Below are positions 36,427-43,912 of a DNA stretch of 64,000 nt, piece by piece. The stretch spans positions 1,240,001-1,304,000 of the forward strand of contig NZ_JARVRS010000001.1 of NCBI RefSeq assembly GCF_030209575.1, written 5' to 3'. Origin of the DNA: Leifsonia sp. fls2-241-R2A-40a (lineage in GTDB: Bacteria; Actinomycetota; Actinomycetes; Actinomycetales; Microbacteriaceae). The notes below the pieces were generated by a model, which searched no databases, was not told the origin of the DNA, and was given only the letters and a program-made list of their open reading frames with translations. The stretch's first letter is position 1, and each line of letters opens with the position of its first letter. The translations under genes were made by a program, and so were the position numbers.

Positions 36427-36493
36427 GCCCGCCAGCACAGGAAAAACGCGCCGGATTCCCCCGATTCGGCGCGTTTTTCCTGTGCTCGCGGGC
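36427..36493. terminator. Long bidirectional terminator after mtlD
   Basis: The inverted repeat has a 20-bp uninterrupted arm (36434-36453 against 36467-36486) around a 13-nt loop, extended by GCCCGC/GCGGGC beyond a single C-C mismatch. The arms contain AAAAA on the left and TTTTT on the right flanking a GC-rich core (CGCGCCG/CGGCGCG), so intrinsic termination could work on either strand. Confidence 0.92.
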
Positions 36494-36542
36494 TGGGGCT
36501 GGGTGTTCGCCGACCGCCGGTCCCTCGGGGTCGGGCCGGTGG

Positions 36543-36548
36543 TACGTT
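36543..36548 (+). promoter_or_regulatory. -10 element, leaderless phenolic-lipid operon
   Basis: TACGTT, TCGCTT, then GTG 36555. Spacing 6 nt. It starts the PKS-methyltransferase-flavoprotein operon. Confidence 0.65.
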
Positions 36549-36554
36549 TCGCTT

Positions 36555-37709
36555 GTGAGCCGAATCGTCTCGGTGGCCCCGGTGCTCCCCGCCCGCAGCT
36601 ACAGCCAGGGGGAGATCACCGCCGCGCTGCTGGCGATGATCACGTCGGACCCCGCCCGGCAGCAGGTCATGCGCCGCATCCACGCCTCCTCCGGTGTGCA
36701 GACGCGCAGCCTCGTGATGCCACTGGAGCGCTACAGCTCGCTGGGCTCGTTCCAGGAGTCGAACGACTTCTTCATCGCCGAGGGCACCTCCCTTGCCGAG
36801 CGTGCCGTGACCGCCGCGCTGTCGTCCGCGGGGCTCGCGCCGGCGGACGTCGACTTCCTCCTGTTCACCTCGGTGACCGGGATCGCCGCGCCGTCCATCG
36901 ACGCGGAGCTGGTCTCGCGGCTGGGTCTGCGCCCGGATGTGAAGCGCCTCCCGAGCTTCGGGCTCGGCTGCGTCGCGGGCGCCGCCGGCATCGCGCGCGT
37001 CAACGACTACCTGGCCGGCCATCCCGACGAGGTCGCCATCCTGCTGTCGGTGGAGCTCTGCTCGCTGACCGTGCAGGCGAGCGACGACTCCATGGCCAAC
37101 ATCGTGGCGAGCGGGCTCTTCGGAGACGGTGCCGCCGCGGTCGTCATGGTCGGCGAACGTCGGGCCGAGAAGCTCGGCCTCGCCGGGCCGGAGGTCGTCG
37201 ACACCCGCAGCCGCATCTACCCCGACACGGCGGATGTGATCGGCTGGGACATCGGCGGCACGGGCTTCCGCATCGTGCTCAGCGCCGGAGTCCCCGAAGT
37301 CATCGAGCGGAACTTCGCGGGCGACGCCCGCGGCATCCTGGCCGCCCATGATCTGGAGGTGTCCGACGTCGGCGCCTGGGCCGCGCATCCCGGCGGCCCC
37401 AAGGTGCTGGAGGCATTCTCAGAAGCGCTCGACCTGCCCGACGGCGCTCTGGACGCCAGCTGGCGGTCGCTCGCCAACGTCGGCAACCTGTCGTCCGCAG
37501 CGGTGCTCCACGTGCTGGCGGAACAGCTGGATGTGCACCCCGCCGGAACGATCGGCCTCCTCTTCGCGCTCGGCCCCGGGGTGACGAGCGAACTGGTGCT
37601 GCTGCGCTGGGCCGACGGGGTCTCACGGCCGGCATCCGCGGTCGAGTCCGCTGTCGAGCCGGCGACGGATGTGCTGCCCGCGGCGGCCATGATAGAACCG
37701 GTTCCGTGA
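36555..37709 (+). CDS. Type III polyketide synthase (alkylresorcinol synthase-like)
   Basis: 384 residues. The catalytic triad is readable: Cys139 in FGLGCVAGAAG, His278 in AAHPGGPKVLEA and Asn311 in NVGNLSSAAVL. This is the thiolase fold of chalcone/stilbene synthase-like enzymes. The two genes that follow, each overlapping the previous one by 4 nt, encode an ICMT-type methyltransferase and a flavoprotein. That is the same order as srsA-srsB-srsC of Streptomyces griseus, which make methylated alkylresorcinols and alkylquinones from fatty acyl starters. The same chemistry is inferred. A C-terminal Ala/Val/Pro tail of about 35 residues is extra. The start is fixed by a leaderless -10. Confidence 0.92.
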   Translation: MSRIVSVAPVLPARSYSQGEITAALLAMITSDPARQQVMRRIHASSGVQTRSLVMPLERYSSLGSFQESNDFFIAEGTSLAERAVTAALSSAGLAPADVDFLLFTSVTGIAAPSIDAELVSRLGLRPDVKRLPSFGLGCVAGAAGIARVNDYLAGHPDEVAILLSVELCSLTVQASDDSMANIVASGLFGDGAAAVVMVGERRAEKLGLAGPEVVDTRSRIYPDTADVIGWDIGGTGFRIVLSAGVPEVIERNFAGDARGILAAHDLEVSDVGAWAAHPGGPKVLEAFSEALDLPDGALDASWRSLANVGNLSSAAVLHVLAEQLDVHPAGTIGLLFALGPGVTSELVLLRWADGVSRPASAVESAVEPATDVLPAAAMIEPVP

Positions 37710-38233
37710 TCTGGTACACCGTGCTCGTGCTCGCAACCGGAGCAGAGCGCATCGCCGAGCTGGTGGTCTCGACGCGCAACGCCAAGTGGTCGTTCGCGCG
37801 GGGAGGCGTGGAGTTCGGCAAGGGGCACTTCCCTCCGATGGTGGCGCTCCACACGGGCCTCCTCCTCGCCTGCCTCGCGGAGGTCTGGTTCGCCGACCGG
37901 CCGTTCCTGCCCTGGCTGGGCTGGCCCATGCTCGCTCTGGTGTTCGCGAGCCAGGCCCTGCGCTGGTGGTGCATCACCACGCTCGGCCACCGCTGGAACA
38001 CCCGGGTGATCGTCGTGCGCGACCTGCCGCTCGTGACCGGCGGCCCGTACCGCTGGTTCACCCACCCGAACTACGTCGCCGTGGTCGTCGAGGGCTTCGC
38101 CCTGCCGCTGGTGCACACGGCGTGGATCACGGCCATCGCGTTCACGGTGCTCAACGCGTGGCTGCTCGCCGTCCGCATCCGGTGCGAGAACCGGGCCCTC
38201 GCAACGGTCTTCCCGGTGTCGGCGAGCGCATGA
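37706..38233 (+). CDS. Isoprenylcysteine carboxyl methyltransferase family protein (SrsB-like)
   Basis: 175 residues with about four to five hydrophobic segments. The C-terminal cofactor region GPYRWFTHPNYVAVVVEGF is the ICMT/PEMT S-adenosylmethionine signature (H-P-N-Y). In the srs cluster the equivalent SrsB methylates a phenolic hydroxyl of alkylresorcinol, so lipid-phenol O-methylation is the inferred reaction, in the membrane. It starts with GTG overlapping the PKS stop (GTGA) and ends overlapping the flavoprotein start. Confidence 0.88.
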   Translation: MIWYTVLVLATGAERIAELVVSTRNAKWSFARGGVEFGKGHFPPMVALHTGLLLACLAEVWFADRPFLPWLGWPMLALVFASQALRWWCITTLGHRWNTRVIVVRDLPLVTGGPYRWFTHPNYVAVVVEGFALPLVHTAWITAIAFTVLNAWLLAVRIRCENRALATVFPVSASA

Positions 38234-39270
38234 ACCCGCAGGTCATCGTCGTCGGCGGGGGCCCCATCGGTCTCGCGTGCGCGATCGAGGCCCGGGTGGA
38301 CGGGATGGAGGTCCTCCTCGTCGAGCCGCGGGTCGGGCCGATCGACAAGGCGTGCGGCGAGGGCCTGATGCCCGGGGCTCTGGCCGCCCTGCACCGGATC
38401 GGCGTCGACCCGGCGGGCCGGCGCCTCGACGGCATCGCCTACATCGACTCCGCGTCCCGGGTCGAGCATCGCTTCGCCGAGCGGCCCGGACGCGGCGTCC
38501 GCCGCACGGTCCTGCACCAGGCCCTCGCCGAGCGCGCGGCCGAGTTGGGCGCCCAGCGCATCCACGCCAAGGTCACCGGACTGCAGCAGACCGCGGGCGG
38601 AGTCGAGCTGGAGCTCAGCGACGGCCAGAGCATCCGCGCTCCGTGGGTGATCGGCGCGGACGGCCTGCACTCCCCCGTGCGCAGGATGCTCGGCCTCGAG
38701 GGCCGGGCACAACCGGGCACCCGCCGCCGCTTCGGGCTGCGGAGGCACTTCGCCGTGGAGCCCTGGACGTCGCTGGTCGAGGTGCACTGGTCCCCTGGCG
38801 CAGAGGCGTACGTGACACCCGTCGACGAGAAGATGGTCGGCGTCGCGGTTCTCGGATCGCGTCCGCTGGACATCGCCGAGGTCGTCGAGGGCATCCCCGA
38901 GCTCGCGCAGCGCCTGAGCGGCGCAGAGCCGATGAGCGAACCGCGCGGAGCCGGCCCGCTCCTCCAGCGGGCACGTTCGCGGGCGTCGGGCCGGGTGCTG
39001 CTGGTCGGCGACGCCTCGGGCTACGTCGACGCGCTCACCGGCGAGGGGATGCGCGTGGGCTTCGCGCAGGCACGGGCCGCGGTCGCCGCGGTGCGCGCCG
39101 GGAGCACCGAGCAGTACGAACGGGCCTGGCGCACCACCACGCGCGACTTCCGCCTGCTCACCTCGGCCCTCGTGGTCGCCGCCCGGTCGCGTTATCGTCC
39201 GCGGATCGTCCCGACAGCGGCGCGACGCCCGGAACTGTTCGGGTCGATCGTGGAGCGCCTCTCGCACTGA
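38230..39270 (+). CDS. FAD-dependent monooxygenase (SrsC-like)
   Basis: 346 residues. FAD motif VIVVGGGPIGLACAIEA at the N-terminus, a middle GADGLHSPVRRMLGL (the DG motif of aromatic hydroxylases) and GRVLLVGDASGYVDALTGEG (the GD FAD-ribityl motif) place it with group A flavin monooxygenases and geranylgeranyl-reductase-like proteins. In the srs cluster SrsC hydroxylates the resorcinol ring to give quinols and quinones. It is the last gene of the operon and overlaps the methyltransferase by 4 nt (ATGA). Confidence 0.88.
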   Translation: MNPQVIVVGGGPIGLACAIEARVDGMEVLLVEPRVGPIDKACGEGLMPGALAALHRIGVDPAGRRLDGIAYIDSASRVEHRFAERPGRGVRRTVLHQALAERAAELGAQRIHAKVTGLQQTAGGVELELSDGQSIRAPWVIGADGLHSPVRRMLGLEGRAQPGTRRRFGLRRHFAVEPWTSLVEVHWSPGAEAYVTPVDEKMVGVAVLGSRPLDIAEVVEGIPELAQRLSGAEPMSEPRGAGPLLQRARSRASGRVLLVGDASGYVDALTGEGMRVGFAQARAAVAAVRAGSTEQYERAWRTTTRDFRLLTSALVVAARSRYRPRIVPTAARRPELFGSIVERLSH

Positions 39271-39438
39271 CCGGCGGGTGCGACGCGGGTGGCGCGCCGG
39301 GGCGGCTGTCTGCCACGGCTTTGCATGCATTTCCGGGCTTTTATGCCTGCTTTGCCCTGTGGATAGATGGCCCATCGGCGGGTAGACCGAATAGTATCTG
39401 AAATAGAAATCGTTATCCGGTATGCCGAAAGGTGGAAC
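39271..39438 (+). other. AT-rich leader of the ParB-like gene
   Basis: 168 bp of clearly lower GC than the surroundings. It contains GGCTTTGCATGC (39317) and GGCTTTTATGCC (39336), two similar elements 19 bp apart, then a third shorter GCTTTGCCC (39349). TAGTAT at 39392-39397 is a possible -10 element, and AAAGGTGG is a good ribosome binding site. Small ribbon-helix-helix partition proteins often bind direct repeats upstream of their own gene, so these may be its site; that is inference. Confidence 0.45.
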
Positions 39439-39765
39439 ATGAACCGATCCGCACCCGATCCTTCGAGTGAGCACGACGACGGCGCGACGTCCGCAGAACT
39501 GCGCGTGAGCCCCGGTGCGGTCGCTCAGCCGAAGCGGACGAAGAAACGCACGACCGTGACCTTCTACGTCTCCGACGCCATGCGCAACCGGGCGCGTGCC
39601 GCCTACCGGCAGACCTCGTTCGCCGAGCGGGACACCAGCTGGTCCGAGATGCTCAACAAGGCGCTTCTGGCCGAGGTCGAACGCCGCGAGGTGGAGCACA
39701 ACGCCGGCCAGGTGTACGTCGGAACCGATGAGCCGCTGACCCCCGGACGGCCGATCGGGTACTAG
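39439..39765 (+). CDS. Orphan ParB-like ribbon-helix-helix DNA-binding protein
   Basis: 108 residues. After a disordered start, KKRTTVTFYVSDAMRNRARA forms the ribbon and first helix. TSWSEMLNKALLAEVERREV and EHNAGQVYVG...LTPGRPIGY match the C-terminal signature of small actinobacterial centromere-binding ParB-like proteins normally paired with a ParA ATPase. No parA, rep or integrase gene is nearby. A regulatory role as a stand-alone RHH repressor, or a relic of an integrated plasmid, are both possible. The ATG has AAAGGTGGAAC just upstream. Confidence 0.7.
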   Translation: MNRSAPDPSSEHDDGATSAELRVSPGAVAQPKRTKKRTTVTFYVSDAMRNRARAAYRQTSFAERDTSWSEMLNKALLAEVERREVEHNAGQVYVGTDEPLTPGRPIGY

Positions 39766-39782
39766 CCGATCGGCCGTCCGAT

Positions 39783-39850
39783 CCCGGCACGACGAGTTCC
39801 CGGCACGACGAGTTCCCGGCACACCGGCGGCTGGGAGCCGGCGTGCCGGG
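39783..39850. terminator. Tandem 16-bp repeat ending in a terminator hairpin
   Basis: CCCGGCACGACGAGTT occurs twice (39783-39798, 39799-39814). A third partial copy CCCGGCAC (39815-39822) forms the left arm of a hairpin whose right arm GTGCCGGG is at 39843-39850, with an inner CCGGC/GCCGG stem. It lies between the convergent ParB-like and chaplin-like genes, so it probably ends both transcripts. Confidence 0.7.
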
Positions 39851-39885
39851 AAGTCAGCATCCGCGATCAGCGGATGCGGATCCGA

Positions 39886-41478
39886 TCAGCGGGCGTGGTG
39901 GCGTCGCCCCCGGTTCGCCGAGACGAACGCGAACATGACTCCGAGCAGCGCCAGCAGCGCGCCCAGGGCGCCGAGTCCGAGCTCGTCGGAGCCGGTGGAG
40001 GCAAGGACCGACGCGCCGGAGGCCGAGGCCTCAGCCGAACCGGCGGCCAGGGCCGCCGAGCCGGAACCGGTGGCGAGCATCGCGGTGCCGGCGAGCGCCG
40101 GGGTCACCACTGCACCCGCGTCGGGGCCGCTCGCGATCGGGGTGCTCGGGTCAGCCGGAGTTCCCGGGGTGCCCGGGTCAGCGGGCGTTCCCGGGTCAGC
40201 CGGAGTTCCCGGGTCAGACGGCGTTGCCGGAATGGTCGGGTTCGACGTCGCGCTGTCCCCGACGACGCTGATGGCATTGCCACCGATCGTGACGGGAACC
40301 TCGGCACCGATCGGCAGGTCGATCCCGCCGGCCAGGCCGCCGCCGTTGCTCGATCCGCCGGGAGTGGAACCACCGGCAGTCGTGCCACCCGTGGCCGGAG
40401 CGCTCACGCTCGACCCGGTGGTGTCCGCGTCACCGACAACGGAGATCGCGTTCCCCCCGGCGGTCACCGGAAGCGCCGCATCCACCGGCACCTGGACACC
40501 CGACAGCAGGCCGCCGTCGGACGCCGGGCCGGAGCCCGAACCGGACGTGGCCGAGCTCCCGTCACCTGCGGCCGGAGCCGCCGTCGAGGACCCCGTCGAG
40601 GTCGCATCTCCGAGAACCGCGACCGCGTTACCGCCCGCCGTCACCGGAACGGCAGCGCTCACCGGAGCCTGGACACCCGAGAGCAGCCCTCCGTCAGGAT
40701 CGGAACCCGAACCCGCCGTGGCCGTGCTGCCCGCTCCGGAAGCCGGAGCGGACGTCGACGAACCCGTCGACGTGGCGTCGCCGAGGACCGAGACGGCGTT
40801 GCCGCCGGCGGTCACCGGGACGGCCGCGTCGATCGGAGCCTGCAGGTCGGACAGCACTCCGCCGTCCGAGCCCGCGGAACCCGACGAGGTCGCGGTCGCC
40901 GTCGAGCCGGATCCTCCGGCTGCGGTCGCCGTGGACCCCGTCGAGGTCGCGTCGCCGATAACCGAGACGGCGTTCCCGCCCGCGGTCACCGGCACATCCG
41001 CTGCCACAGGGGCCTGGATGCCGGAGGCCACGCCGTCAGAACCCGACGAGGTCGCCGTCGCACCCGAGTCCGGCGCAGGAGCGGCGGAAGTGGGAGCAGC
41101 GGAAGCGTCCGAGCCGGAGCTGTTCGCATCGCCGAGCACGCTGACCGCGTTCCCGGCGACCGTCACCGGCACGCTCGCATCCAAGACCGCCTGGTCGCCG
41201 GTGAGCACACCGCCGATCGAGTCGGGCGCGATCGTGGCCGACGGAGCCGGGGCGGCGGGCGCCGTCGCGGTCGAACCCGCGCTGGACGAGTCGCCGACGA
41301 CCGAGATTCCGTTGCCGGCGACCGAAACGGGGACGGAGATGCCGATGACGGCCTGGTCGCCTGTGGCGACGCCGTCACCGCCGGAGGACTCGGCCGCGTT
41401 CGCCGCGGCCGTTCCGGCGAGCCAGAGGCCGCCGACGCAGAGGGTGAACATCAGCCCTCTGGAAACGTACTTGTTCAT
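39886..41478 (-). CDS. Chaplin-like repeat surface protein with LAxTG sorting signal
   Basis: 530 residues. A signal peptide (MNKYVSRGLMFTLCVGGLWL, cleavage after AANA) is followed by seven copies of a unit centred on VPVTAGGNAVSVLGDA. They are spaced roughly 50-80 residues apart between about 49 and 410 and separated by Ser/Thr/Ala/Gly linkers. The unit resembles the hydrophobic chaplin domain (V-P-V-x-V-x-G-N-x-V-S-V-I-G) but has no cysteine. A PGTPADPGTPADP wall-spanning region follows, then LASTG, a membrane helix and a basic tail (NRGRRHHAR). LAxTG is the class E sortase substrate motif, as in long chaplins. The protein should be covalently wall-anchored and may form amyloid-like surface films. 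The sortase itself is not in this window. Confidence 0.85.
   Translation of the reverse strand: MNKYVSRGLMFTLCVGGLWLAGTAAANAAESSGGDGVATGDQAVIGISVPVSVAGNGISVVGDSSSAGSTATAPAAPAPSATIAPDSIGGVLTGDQAVLDASVPVTVAGNAVSVLGDANSSGSDASAAPTSAAPAPDSGATATSSGSDGVASGIQAPVAADVPVTAGGNAVSVIGDATSTGSTATAAGGSGSTATATSSGSAGSDGGVLSDLQAPIDAAVPVTAGGNAVSVLGDATSTGSSTSAPASGAGSTATAGSGSDPDGGLLSGVQAPVSAAVPVTAGGNAVAVLGDATSTGSSTAAPAAGDGSSATSGSGSGPASDGGLLSGVQVPVDAALPVTAGGNAISVVGDADTTGSSVSAPATGGTTAGGSTPGGSSNGGGLAGGIDLPIGAEVPVTIGGNAISVVGDSATSNPTIPATPSDPGTPADPGTPADPGTPGTPADPSTPIASGPDAGAVVTPALAGTAMLATGSGSAALAAGSAEASASGASVLASTGSDELGLGALGALLALLGVMFAFVSANRGRRHHAR
40263..41334 (-). repeat. Seven tandem chaplin-like repeat units
   Basis: Coding repeats within the surface protein. 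Each carries (S/A)xVPVTxxGNAxSVxGD followed by a Ser/Thr-rich linker such as ATSTGSST. The middle copies (third to fifth) are nearly identical (VPVTAGGNAVSVIGD, VPVTAGGNAVSVLGD, VPVTAGGNAVAVLGD), which points to recent duplication or gene conversion; the first and last copies have diverged. Confidence 0.8.
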
Positions 41479-41505
41479 GGATCTGCCTTTCGAATGAGTG
41501 TGGTC

Positions 41506-41557
41506 GCCCGGGCATGGGGATGCCGGGCAGTGGTCGCGTGCCGCCTCACAGGGCGGC
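41506..41557 (-). terminator. Two adjacent hairpins downstream of the exported protein gene
   Basis: GCCGCC-N6-GGCGGC (41540-41557) and a bulged GCCCGGGCAT/ATGCCGGGC hairpin (41506-41529) lie between the two exported-protein genes. They could attenuate read-through into the chaplin-like gene. Confidence 0.45.
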
Positions 41558-41567
41558 TGCGACCCAC

Positions 41568-42530
41568 TCAGTCGGGGCTGATGTCGTGGTCGGCGACGGG
41601 ACCCGCGGGAACGTTGTCGTCCGCGGCCGGGCCAGTGATCCCGCCCAGGAGGACGGCGGGCAGGGCGTATCCGTCGACGGTGGCTCCCGCGCCGGGCACA
41701 GCTCCGCCCGGTCCGCCGGCACCGCCGGCCGAGCCGGTCGAGCCGCCCGCGGGTAGACCTCCGCCCAGGGGGCCGTCGGCGGGCAGACCGCCGGGCGCGC
41801 CTCCGCCGGGCGTGGCGGGAGTCCCGGCCACCCCGGCGGAGAAGGACGCCGCACGGGCCTGGGCCGAGAAGCCGTCAGCGCGGGACGACTGCACGAGGGG
41901 CACCGAGACGACCGGGCCGACGAGCGCAGCACCCCACGGGGCCGCAACGGTCGGAACGTGGGTGCCGACGCCCGGGAGCGCCGGGAGTCCGGACCCGGGA
42001 GTCGTCACCGGCGGTTCTCCCGCCGCCGGTGCCACCGGGGCGACGGAAGCATCGACCGCATCCACGACATCCGAGATCGCCTGGTCGACCGTTCCGGTGA
42101 CCGGCTGCGTCACAGCCGCAACGGGTGCGGGCGGGAGGATGTCGCTGACGACGGGGACGTCGGCGACCACCTGGTCGACGACGGTGGCCACAGGATCGAC
42201 AACGGACGAGACCGGCGCCTGGTCGGCGACCGCGTCCGCCGCGTCCGCCACGGGAGCGACGACGGCGGAGACGACCTCCTCCACCGGGGCGGGAACAGCC
42301 GGAGCGACGGCCGAGGTGACCGAGCCGACGGTGTCGCCCACCACGCCGGTGGCGCTCGAGACGAGAGCGGCGACCGGGCCGGTCGGCGGCGGCGCCTCGG
42401 CCGCGGAGGCCGGCGATCCGCCCATCAGGAAACCGAGGACGGTCAGTCCGGCGCCGGCGCCGAAGGATCCGATCAGCACGCGCGCAGGGGTGATGCGGTG
42501 ACGGTGCACCGTTTCGGTGACATCCGGCAT
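41568..42530 (-). CDS. Exported Ala/Val/Pro-rich low-complexity protein, unknown function
   Basis: 320 residues. A signal peptide with a twin-Ala end (LTVLGFLMGGSPASAAEA, cleavage near residue 45) is followed by a region of repeated amphipathic V-V-x-x-V-x-D segments (VVDPVATVVDQVVADVPVV, then TVDQAISDVVDAVDASV). A Gly/Pro-rich C-terminal third follows (PGGGAPGGLPADGPLGGGLP). There is no cysteine, sorting signal or catalytic motif. It is encoded 89 bp upstream of the chaplin-like gene on the same strand, so a shared surface function is likely. AGGGGGTGATCGT precedes the ATG. Confidence 0.75.
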   Translation of the reverse strand: MPDVTETVHRHRITPARVLIGSFGAGAGLTVLGFLMGGSPASAAEAPPPTGPVAALVSSATGVVGDTVGSVTSAVAPAVPAPVEEVVSAVVAPVADAADAVADQAPVSSVVDPVATVVDQVVADVPVVSDILPPAPVAAVTQPVTGTVDQAISDVVDAVDASVAPVAPAAGEPPVTTPGSGLPALPGVGTHVPTVAAPWGAALVGPVVSVPLVQSSRADGFSAQARAASFSAGVAGTPATPGGGAPGGLPADGPLGGGLPAGGSTGSAGGAGGPGGAVPGAGATVDGYALPAVLLGGITGPAADDNVPAGPVADHDISPD

Positions 42531-42581
42531 ACGATCACCCCCTGACCGTTCGAGACGAGAGTGAATGTACCCCCTCGTCTA

Positions 42582-43784
42582 CTAGACCGGAAGGGTCGCC
42601 TCCGACGAGTCCGCGCCGGCGTGTGCGCGGGCCGAACGGGCGCGCCGCGCCGCTCCGGCAGCGAAAGCGACCACAATCAGGGCGCCGACGGTCATGGCGG
42701 CGCCCACCCAGAGGGGCGAGGCGTAGCCGAGCCCGGCCGCGATGGTCACCCCGCCGAGCCACGCGCCGATCGCGTTGCCGAGGTTGAACGCCGCGATGTT
42801 CGCACCCGACGCGAGCGTGGGCGCCTGCGATGCGAACGAGAGCACGCGCAGCTGCAGCGCGGGCACGGTGGCGAATCCGAACGCACCCATGAGCACGAGG
42901 GCGATCACCGCTGCGACCGGCATCCCGGCCACCAGCGCGAACGTCGCGAGCACCACGGCGAGCGCGGCGAGCAGCCAGAGGAGCGTCCTGTCGATCGAGC
43001 GGTCCGCGAGGCGCCCGCCGACCCAGTTGCCGGCGAACAGTCCCAGGCCGAAGAGGATGAGCAGCCACGGCACGGCTGCGGAGGGGAAGCCGGAGACCCC
43101 GGTCAGCGTGTACGCGATGTACGTGAACGCACCGAACATCCCGCCGAAGCCCAGAAGTGTGGCGGCGAGCGACAGCCACACCTGCCCGGAGCGGAACGCG
43201 GAGAGCTCGCCGCGCAGTCCGCCGCCGGCCCGGCCGCCCGCGCCCGCGGGCACGAGCACGGCGACGCCGATCAGCGCGATCACACCGATCACGGTGATCG
43301 CCCAGAAGGTCGACCGCCAGCCGAACGCCTGACCGAGCAGCGTACCGAACGGCACACCGAGCACATTCGCGGCCGTCAGCCCGGTGAACATCACCGCGAT
43401 GGCGCGCGCCTGCTTCTCGGGTGCCACCAGCCCGGCGGCGACGACGGACCCGATTCCGAAGAACGCTCCGTGGCACAGGGCGGCGATCACCCGGCCGGTC
43501 AGCATCACTCCGTAGTCCGGCGCGATCGCCGAGAGGAGGTTGCCGGCGATGAACAGCACCATGAGCCCGAGCAGCGCCGCCTTGCGCGGAACGCGGGTGG
43601 CCGCGGCGGTCAGGCCGAGCGCTCCGACGACCACCGCGAGCGCGTAGCCGGAGATCAGCCAGCCCGCGGTCGCTTCGTCGACGTGGAAGTCGGCCGCGAC
43701 CTCGGGGAGCAGGCCGGCGATCACGAACTCGGTCAGGCCGATGCCGAACCCTCCGAGGGCGAGGGCGATCAGGCCAGCGGGCAT
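42582..43784 (-). CDS. MFS transporter, DHA1 family (AraJ/YdhP-like)
   Basis: 400 residues and 12 hydrophobic segments. ALALGGFGIGLTEFVIAGLLPEVAADF (first part ALALGGFGIGLTEFVIAGLL) is the DHA1 opening motif, GRVIAALCHGAFFGIGSVVA is helix 4, and the second half begins near SLAATLLGFGGMFGAFTYIA. These pumps export sugars, chloramphenicol or other small molecules. The divergent MarR gene and a shared palindrome suggest substrate-induced control. GAAGGAGTCACC precedes the ATG. Confidence 0.92.
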   Translation of the reverse strand: MPAGLIALALGGFGIGLTEFVIAGLLPEVAADFHVDEATAGWLISGYALAVVVGALGLTAAATRVPRKAALLGLMVLFIAGNLLSAIAPDYGVMLTGRVIAALCHGAFFGIGSVVAAGLVAPEKQARAIAVMFTGLTAANVLGVPFGTLLGQAFGWRSTFWAITVIGVIALIGVAVLVPAGAGGRAGGGLRGELSAFRSGQVWLSLAATLLGFGGMFGAFTYIAYTLTGVSGFPSAAVPWLLILFGLGLFAGNWVGGRLADRSIDRTLLWLLAALAVVLATFALVAGMPVAAVIALVLMGAFGFATVPALQLRVLSFASQAPTLASGANIAAFNLGNAIGAWLGGVTIAAGLGYASPLWVGAAMTVGALIVVAFAAGAARRARSARAHAGADSSEATLPV

Positions 43785-43832
43785 GGTGACTCCTTCGGGA
43801 GGCCGGGATGCGGAGATGCTGCGCTACTCTGT

Positions 43833-43874
43833 TAGTTGCAGGCGCGCTATAAATAGTTGCACGCGCAACTATTT
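43833..43874. promoter_or_regulatory. MarR operator with extra half-site
   Basis: AAATAGTTGC-ACGC-GCAACTATTT (43851-43874) is a perfect inverted repeat with 10-bp arms. A further AGTTGCA half-site lies at 43834-43840. All sit between the divergent MFS and MarR genes. The TATAAATAG on the edge of the palindrome is AT-rich enough to be a promoter -10, so binding would block transcription. Confidence 0.8.
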
Positions 43875-43912
43875 CGCGCAAGCCCGCGATCACCGGGAGA
43901 GAGGTTCCGAGC

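Noticed and set aside
10927-36493. Other long antisense ORFs (for example 11842-15216 and 30927-34871, minus strand)
   Set aside because: They lie opposite peptidase, hydrolase, ptsI and mtlA genes that have full family motifs; composition is typical of shadow frames.
39271-39765. Integrated plasmid or mobile element boundary at the ParB-like gene
   Set aside because: No integrase, tRNA, attachment-site repeat or replication gene is visible within the window.
39886-41478. Plus-strand Pro/Ser/Ala-rich ORF (39935-41497)
   Set aside because: It is the antisense frame of the chaplin-like gene and has no signal peptide or ribosome binding site of its own.
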